A DNA stretch of 64,000 bases from Flavobacteriales bacterium (GTDB lineage: Bacteria; Bacteroidota; Bacteroidia; UBA10329). The notes under the pieces were generated by a model. That model did not search any database, was not told the DNA's origin, and worked only from the letters and a program-made list of their open reading frames with translations. The stretch is from contig JACJZQ010000009.1 of assembly GCA_020635495.1 (NCBI GenBank), positions 98,080 to 162,079 of the forward strand, in the 5' to 3' direction. Within the stretch, counting starts at the first letter, position 1, and each line of letters begins with the position of its first letter. Positions 58,971-64,000 of this stretch are shown here, piece after piece. The position numbers were made by a program, and so were the translations under genes.

Positions 58971-60196
58971 ACCGAACCCTCAAATTCGTTTTTACAATCC
59001 TGTTTTTAGCGGGTGGGTCGGCTGTTGCACAGCAAGACTCAACGGAGACCAAACCCAAGCGAAAATTCAAGGATATTGTTCAGGTCTACGGCTACATCAA
59101 AAACCTGAATATTGTCTCGTTCTCGGACAATCCTCTGGTTGGAAACTCCGATGAACACTTCCTGCACAATCGTCTCAACTTCCGCATCTATCCCGTCAAA
59201 GGTCTTTCCATTGGTGCTGAGTTCCGAAACCGATTTTTCTATTCAGGAAGAACAGCCGAAACACCCGCTTTTAAGCAAAATGTCGGCAGCGATGGCGGCC
59301 TCATCGACATGAGCTGGAACATCGGCAATGATGTCAATCCTGTTTTGCTGAATTCAACCATCGACCGTCTTTGGATCGCCTACGGAAACGACAAGATCGA
59401 CCTCCGCATCGGGCGCCAGCGCATCAACTGGGGCATCAACACGGCTTGGAACCCGAACGACATTTTCAACGCCTACAACTTCATCGACTTTGATTACGAA
59501 GAACGGCCAGGAACAGATGCCGTGCGGTTTCAATACTTCGGGAAGAAGATGAGCGGGTTTGAAATTGCGGTCGCTCCGCGAGAAAATTGGAAGGAGGCCA
59601 CAGCCGCGTTCATGTACAAGTTCAACGCCAAGGAGTACGATTTTCAGTTCATTGCCGGGCAATACCGAACGGACATCACCGCAGGTTTCGGCTTTGCCGG
59701 AAACGCAGGAAATGCCGGATTGAAAGGTGAGATTCAATGGTTCGGGCCGTATGAGGGGTTCACGGATAGCACCCACGTGGTCACGGGCACGGTTTCAGCA
59801 GATTACTCGTTCTCCAACTCGCTGTATATCGTTGGGTCGGTGCTCTACAATAGCGCAGGAATTGACGACAGCGACCCCGCCAAACTGGCAACGTTTTTCA
59901 CCGGTTCCGCACTGACTGCAAAGAATCTGATGCCCACCAAATACAATGCGTTTCTGACTCTGAGCTACCCGATAACACCACTATTGGGAAGTAGCTTGGC
60001 CATCATTTACGGGTATGGCCCTAACCTGCTTCTTATCAATCCTGGGCTCACATATTCATTAGCCGCCAACTGCGAGATTCTCTTGGCGGGACAACTCTTT
60101 TTCTCGGAGTTCCCTGAGATAAAGGACGGCATATTTACAAGCAGCTACCAGAACATCTCTAACAGCGTTTTTCTGCGGTTGAAGTACAGTTATTGA
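58967..60196 (+). CDS. Outer-membrane beta-barrel protein of the transporter operon
   Basis: 409 residues starting at GTG 58967. The signal peptide ends GGSAVAQ. The strongest features are DLRIGRQRINWGINTAWNPN, DIFNAYNFIDFDYEERPGTD and AVRFQYFGKK, patterns seen in DUF1302-like outer-membrane proteins that accompany LolA-like carriers and RND/MMPL exporters. The remainder alternates amphipathic strands and ends with the aromatic C-terminus RLKYSY. Its position behind a LolA-like carrier, permeases and ATPase suggests the outer-membrane end of a trans-envelope lipid or lipoprotein path. Direct evidence for the substrate is lacking. Confidence 0.8.
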   Translation: MNRTLKFVFTILFLAGGSAVAQQDSTETKPKRKFKDIVQVYGYIKNLNIVSFSDNPLVGNSDEHFLHNRLNFRIYPVKGLSIGAEFRNRFFYSGRTAETPAFKQNVGSDGGLIDMSWNIGNDVNPVLLNSTIDRLWIAYGNDKIDLRIGRQRINWGINTAWNPNDIFNAYNFIDFDYEERPGTDAVRFQYFGKKMSGFEIAVAPRENWKEATAAFMYKFNAKEYDFQFIAGQYRTDITAGFGFAGNAGNAGLKGEIQWFGPYEGFTDSTHVVTGTVSADYSFSNSLYIVGSVLYNSAGIDDSDPAKLATFFTGSALTAKNLMPTKYNAFLTLSYPITPLLGSSLAIIYGYGPNLLLINPGLTYSLAANCEILLAGQLFFSEFPEIKDGIFTSSYQNISNSVFLRLKYSY

Positions 60197-60231
60197 AGTT
60201 TCCTATCTTCCGTTTCTCAAATTCTTAAGAC

Positions 60232-60636
60232 ATGAAAGCACTTCAACTCTTTTCTATACTTGGAATACTGGTTCTATCCTCATGCGAAGGCATGTTCCCA
60301 TTCAATGACGACATTACCAAAGCGGATGTCTATGGAACGTGGAGACCCGTTCAGTACGAACAGAGTGGACAGGTTACTGAGCCAGACGCTGAACAGCGAG
60401 ACGATTATATTCAATTCAACGAAGACAAAACATTCATCTGCCAAGAGAAATCGGTGGTGGTTGAAGGCGATTGGTACTTCAACGGAATGGACAACTCCAT
60501 CAACATTATGTCTGAGGAAGACCCGAACAACTGCATTCCGCTGACCGTGCAGTCGGTAGATGAGGAGCAAATGGTGTACAAGATGCCGACCGAGAACGGT
60601 CTCGGACAGATCAAGATCACGTTGGTTCGCCAATAG
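60232..60636 (+). CDS. Lipocalin-like lipoprotein
   Basis: 134 residues. The lipoprotein signal MKALQLFSILGILVLSSC places Cys18 at the start of the mature protein. The rest resembles small lipocalin-like domains: ADVYGTWRPVQYEQSGQVTE, DYIQFNEDKTFICQE, VEGDWYFNGMDNSINIMS and the final GQIKITLVRQ. It may bind a small hydrophobic ligand or simply be structural. It lies 35 bases after the barrel gene and might be co-transcribed with the transporter operon; a terminator follows. Confidence 0.8.
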   Translation: MKALQLFSILGILVLSSCEGMFPFNDDITKADVYGTWRPVQYEQSGQVTEPDAEQRDDYIQFNEDKTFICQEKSVVVEGDWYFNGMDNSINIMSEEDPNNCIPLTVQSVDEEQMVYKMPTENGLGQIKITLVRQ

Positions 60637-60658
60637 TTGGATTCATAAAAGATGAAGG

Positions 60659-60690
60659 AGCCCATTCGCTGAAAGTGAGTGGGCTTTTTT
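60659..60690 (+). terminator. Intrinsic terminator
   Basis: AGCCCATTCGCT pairs with GTGAGTGGGCT (one bulge) around GAAA, followed by TTTTTT, 22 bases after the lipocalin-like gene. Confidence 0.82.
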
Positions 60691-60706
60691 CATTCATCTT
60701 TATGGC

Positions 60707-61951
60707 GTGAAATTTTCCCGAATCGTTTCCATTCTATTGTTTTTGGTGGCGTTTGTCTTCAACGAATGGGCGTTCCGATTCATCTTTCCACTACAGCCGA
60801 TAGATAGCTTTCTGCGATTGATGACCTTGGTGTTGGACGGCTTTCTTCTCACAGTGGTCCTGACCCTTTGGATTGGGAATGATTCTATAACTGGTGGATT
60901 GAAACACCTGATAATCAACCGTCCCAAAAGGTTGGGTCTGTTCTTCGGTCTGTTCTTCAGTTATTGCCTTTTAATGACCATTGAATTCAGTTGTCGCTAC
61001 TATTTCAAGCACGTTTACCAGGCGCCTTACAAAGAAGCCACGTATTGGGAGCCAAGCGCCATTGAAAGAGATTCCATCTTGGGTTCTGTGTTGGCAAAGG
61101 ACACGGCCATAAGTCATGCATATGTGGTAAACGACTCGTTGATCTACAAGCAGTATTACCGCACTGATGAGTTCAGAAGACGCATCAACCCCCCGTCATA
61201 TCCTGATTCTACTTACAATGAATTCGCAATGGTAACCGGTTGCTCTTTTGCCTTCGGATATGGCCTATCCGAGAATCAAACCTTGAGTCACTATCTCGAT
61301 TCCGTTACCGGCAAGCGTAGCTACAATTATGGGGTGGCTGGGCATGGCACACAACAGACATTAGCCCTGCTCCAGTCGAGAAACCTGAAGCAAGAAATTA
61401 AGGAGGAAAATGGTGTACTGATTCACCTTTTCATTGATGACCACCTACCAAGGCTCATTGGTTCTAGACGATTGATCAAACTCTGGGCGCAGAATTTCCC
61501 TTACTACCATCTGGATGGTGATTCTTTAAAGCGGGACGGCAGTTTTTGGACAGGACGGCATTGGCTTACGCGATTTTACCGTGCCATCAGCCAAAGTGCG
61601 TTCATAGACCTGTTTGATATTGACTTTCCTTGGTATGTGAGTAACGGTCACATGCAACTGTTCGGAGCTGTTCTGGAAGAATCAAAACGGGAGTTTCTCC
61701 GACAATATCCTAATGGAAAGTTTCTGGTGGTCATTGGCCCTAACTCCAAATTGGCAGCGCGGGTTGGGGAGGAGCTCAACCACAGAAACGTGGATGCCCT
61801 TGATCTTTCCAACCTGCTCAACAAGGAAGAAAAACAGTACAAGATCCACTGGACCGAAGGGCATCCCAACGAAAACTATTACCGAGAACTGGCCGTGGAA
61901 ATTGATGCGTACCTCAAGAGTCAGGAGAGCACTTCCTCTAACACGCGGTGA
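60707..61951 (+). CDS. Membrane protein with SGNH-like domain
   Basis: 414 residues from GTG 60707. Three N-terminal membrane helices lie at about residues 6-28, 33-57 and 77-97. The C-terminal part is SGNH-hydrolase-like: block I VTGCSFAFGYGLSENQTL with Ser180, SYNYGVAGHGTQQTLAL near 205-220 (block II/III region), and TEGHPNENYY with His386 near the end. The usual DxxH is TEGH, so the acid of the catalytic pair is not in its standard place. Such proteins often acylate or deacylate surface glycans. The 3' end overlaps recO by 31 bases in a convergent arrangement. Confidence 0.72.
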   Translation: MKFSRIVSILLFLVAFVFNEWAFRFIFPLQPIDSFLRLMTLVLDGFLLTVVLTLWIGNDSITGGLKHLIINRPKRLGLFFGLFFSYCLLMTIEFSCRYYFKHVYQAPYKEATYWEPSAIERDSILGSVLAKDTAISHAYVVNDSLIYKQYYRTDEFRRRINPPSYPDSTYNEFAMVTGCSFAFGYGLSENQTLSHYLDSVTGKRSYNYGVAGHGTQQTLALLQSRNLKQEIKEENGVLIHLFIDDHLPRLIGSRRLIKLWAQNFPYYHLDGDSLKRDGSFWTGRHWLTRFYRAISQSAFIDLFDIDFPWYVSNGHMQLFGAVLEESKREFLRQYPNGKFLVVIGPNSKLAARVGEELNHRNVDALDLSNLLNKEEKQYKIHWTEGHPNENYYRELAVEIDAYLKSQESTSSNTR

Positions 61952-62643
61952 GATTTGATCTCCTTCATCCCATCCAAGTGCAACCGGTAATACTCAATGA
62001 GCTTTTGTAGCAACTCCCTTCTGTGCTCGTTTTGGATGCGCACCTTGGCGTAGGCACTCATCCCAACCTGCATGAGGTTGGTGAGTAGACCCGCACTGTG
62101 CTGGCCCAAATAATGAGCGTGAATGGGCATGGAGGTCACAAACTCTCCCTCTATAAGGTCGAAGTAAGGGTCACGCAGCTCTGAGTGTTGAGGATAAAAC
62201 CCGAGGAAACGGGTAAACTCCACCATGAACTTCAAATGAAAGTTGGATACCTCCTGCGTGTCATCGTCCAACAACAGAACAGCGTTGTGCAGAAACTTGT
62301 ACAGCTCTTCGTTGCCCTCTTCTTCTTCTATCGACTTACTGATGAGCTCGGCCACAAACAGGGCTATGCATGTTTTCAATGGTTCGAAAGGAATGCTTTT
62401 GAGCGCGCTTTCCCGCTCTATGGAACGCAGCGTGTGCAGGTTTTTCCGCTCATCGTCCTGAAAGGAAATCTCAACAATGGACAGCGGCTGCAGCATGGCC
62501 AATTTGGGCAGCGCATTTTTGCCCTTTCCGGTTCTGACCATGAACGAACGAAGTCCTTTTCTGCGCGTGTAAACGCGGGCAATGACAGAGCTGTCTGAGT
62601 AGCGCAGCGTGCTTAGCACTATTCCGCTACTATTTAGGATCAT
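61921..62643 (-). CDS. recO: DNA repair protein RecO
   Basis: 240 residues from ATG 62643; the longer frame to 62721 would run into the upstream gene, and MILNSSGIVLSTLRYSDSSV is the expected RecO N-terminus (OB fold, VLxxxxYxExxxIxxxxT). GLRSFMVRTGKGKNALPKLA, LQPLSIVEISF and LHTLRSIERE follow. RecO helps load RecA on gaps together with RecR. The zinc-binding cysteine cluster of some RecO proteins is not visible here, which is common in this phylum. It is encoded one base after the stop of the propeller protein gene. Confidence 0.9.
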   Translation of the reverse strand: MILNSSGIVLSTLRYSDSSVIARVYTRRKGLRSFMVRTGKGKNALPKLAMLQPLSIVEISFQDDERKNLHTLRSIERESALKSIPFEPLKTCIALFVAELISKSIEEEEGNEELYKFLHNAVLLLDDDTQEVSNFHLKFMVEFTRFLGFYPQHSELRDPYFDLIEGEFVTSMPIHAHYLGQHSAGLLTNLMQVGMSAYAKVRIQNEHRRELLQKLIEYYRLHLDGMKEIKSHRVLEEVLS

Positions 62644-62644
62644 A

Positions 62645-64000
62645 TCAGTTGATGAAGAGAATCTTGGTAACGAAAGTTTCCTTACCGTCTTCGTTGGAGG
62701 CAAACACCAGGTAGACCCCACTTTGAGCCCTTCCTCCAGTTATCTTGTTGCCATCCCAAATGGCCTGACCACCCTCCGCAACCGTAGCAAAGACCACATT
62801 GCCAGCGGCATCGGATATCTTAACATCTGCGTTTCTTACCAGACCTTTAATGGCAATGGGTCCATCATAGCCTGGCTCTACCGGATTCGGGTAGGCGTAA
62901 ACATCTTCCTTTTCAAACTCAGGTGTTCCCCAAGTGGCCGTTCCTTTAAACGAGATAATTCCCTTGTCTGTACCGATGAAAACCTCTCCACTCAAATGGT
63001 CGACTCCCAATGAAGTGATCTGATCACTGAACAGCGGACTGTTCTCTGAGGTGAAATGATAAACCTGCTGCGTACCGTCTTCAGAAAGGAGAAAAACCCC
63101 GGCATTGGATGTGCCTATCCACTTACGGTTGGCACCATCCACGGCAATGGTAGTTACCGTTTCGTTCTCAAGCAGATACTGCACGTACCCGTCCTGTTCT
63201 ATCAGAATTCGCTGCGAATCAAAGTTGTCATCAGAGAAAACCGTCTCAGGAGAGTAGAACACAGAAATGCCGTTGTCCGTTCCTACCCAGATCTCCCCGT
63301 CAAGGTCATTCACAATGCAATAGACATCATTGCTTGCTAGGTTTCCATTTCCAGTATTCCGGGTCATAAGAATGTATTGGTCGTCATTGGTATTGCCCAA
63401 TGTTTCTCCATCATTGAAAACCAGTACCCCCGTTCTGGGTACGGCCATCCACTTCTGTCCGCTGTCGTCAATGGCAATTTCGCTCAAGCGCTGACCACCA
63501 AGCACTGGTGGGTCAAAACCGAACCAATTGCCCGATGCATCTTTTGCATGGATGGTCTTATCCATCAAGGCCCCTGTAACCCAGAGGGTACCGTTTCTTC
63601 TGTCTATCTGAAGTCCTTGAACCCGTATGCCAACTCCAGGGGTATACTCCAACGAGCTGTTGAGCGTATCATAGAAGGCAACAAACTCATCATCGTAATA
63701 TTCCACTACCCCATTCCCGTAAGATGCGGCATACACCCGCTTGCTATCGAAAGGGTCTACAATTACCGAGATGTAATCGTGTAACGTAGAGGTTTCTGGG
63801 AACCGGAACACGCTTATGTTGCTCCACGCGTTGTCCTTGAATGAGTACAGGCCGTACTTGCTGAAGGTGTTGGCATCTCCGTTCAATGACCCGGACGAAA
63901 TGTAACAGCGACCGTCCCACACACTGACCGTTGTGCTGCTTATAAAGCTAGGGCCGTTCACCTCAATGATGTCGTAACTCAAATTGGCTGAGTGTCTGAC
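62645..64000 (-). CDS. PorZ-like beta-propeller protein with T9SS type A-like domain (5' end beyond window)
   Basis: The frame is open to the right edge, so at least 451 residues are present and the N-terminus is missing. Repeated propeller blades of the two-component-regulator type are visible: GEIWVGTDNGISVFY, NRKWIGTSNAGVFLL and GEVFIGTDKGIISFK. A type A-like T9SS domain starts near EDVYAYPNPVEPGYDGPIAI and ends KETFVTKILFIN. PorZ of Porphyromonas gingivalis has this architecture and is needed for T9SS attachment complex function; the adjacency to recO (one base) is a gene order I associate with porZ. Assignment is probable, not proven. Confidence 0.75.
   Translation of the reverse strand, partial: VRHSANLSYDIIEVNGPSFISSTTVSVWDGRCYISSGSLNGDANTFSKYGLYSFKDNAWSNISVFRFPETSTLHDYISVIVDPFDSKRVYAASYGNGVVEYYDDEFVAFYDTLNSSLEYTPGVGIRVQGLQIDRRNGTLWVTGALMDKTIHAKDASGNWFGFDPPVLGGQRLSEIAIDDSGQKWMAVPRTGVLVFNDGETLGNTNDDQYILMTRNTGNGNLASNDVYCIVNDLDGEIWVGTDNGISVFYSPETVFSDDNFDSQRILIEQDGYVQYLLENETVTTIAVDGANRKWIGTSNAGVFLLSEDGTQQVYHFTSENSPLFSDQITSLGVDHLSGEVFIGTDKGIISFKGTATWGTPEFEKEDVYAYPNPVEPGYDGPIAIKGLVRNADVKISDAAGNVVFATVAEGGQAIWDGNKITGGRAQSGVYLVFASNEDGKETFVTKILFIN

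Overview
The window looks like a chromosome segment from a member of the phylum Bacteroidota, most like Flavobacteriales. The evidence is ten proteins with type IX secretion system (T9SS) C-terminal sorting domains, two PorP/SprF proteins, a giant SprB-type repeat adhesin, Bacteroidota-restricted families (DUF4292, DUF4476, DUF4837, DarA/DarB dialkylresorcinol enzymes), and several TAnnTTTG -7 promoter elements with no Shine-Dalgarno signal. No rRNA, tRNA, CRISPR array, transposase or complete prophage was seen.

Layout. 1-2182 (minus): a GxxExxY-family gene cut by the left edge, then acetyl-CoA synthetase. 2240-9224 (minus): a tightly coupled operon of three collagen-like fibre proteins, a type B T9SS cargo protein and a PorP/SprF partner; the largest fibre protein ends in a histidine-rich domain resembling phage T4 tail-fibre tips. 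9301-11980: a deoxyhypusine-synthase-like enzyme, an EamA transporter and a DUF4476 protein. 12012-14948 (minus): ACP, hotdog dehydratase, DarB ketosynthase and DarA, a compact dialkylresorcinol/flexirubin-type locus. 15109-18180: a short basic ORF and three type A T9SS cargo genes. 18393-27436: a 2698-residue SprB-like adhesin with its own SprF. 27926-37097: poorly characterised genes, including a 1300-residue secreted SpoIID-domain protein next to a short collagen-like protein and an outer-membrane barrel. 37321-47136: a conserved housekeeping run (flippase, dUTPase, TPR, DUF4292 lipoprotein, EnvC-like factor, TatA, GatA, MltD-like transglycosylase, DUF4837 lipoprotein). 47196-52439: two paralogous T9SS cargo genes and a large CotH/lamin-tail protein. 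52601-60196: a TetR-controlled envelope transport operon (57-residue ORF, TetR, LolA-like carrier, three FtsX-type permeases, ATPase, outer-membrane barrel) interrupted by a four-helix-bundle cassette. 60232-64000: a lipocalin-like lipoprotein, an SGNH-like membrane protein, RecO, and a PorZ-like propeller protein cut by the right edge.

How the genes work together. Most of the coding capacity builds the cell surface: SprB/SprF and the CHU_C/SprF pair point to T9SS-driven adhesion or gliding, the collagen operon probably makes surface stalks, and the LolA/FtsX/barrel operon probably moves lipids or lipoproteins across the envelope. The strongest candidate for an undescribed system is the collagen-fibre operon with its phage-fibre-like tip and dedicated T9SS type B pair (2240-9224). 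The SpoIID/collagen/barrel trio (29651-35933) and the twin-operator TetR transporter operon come next.
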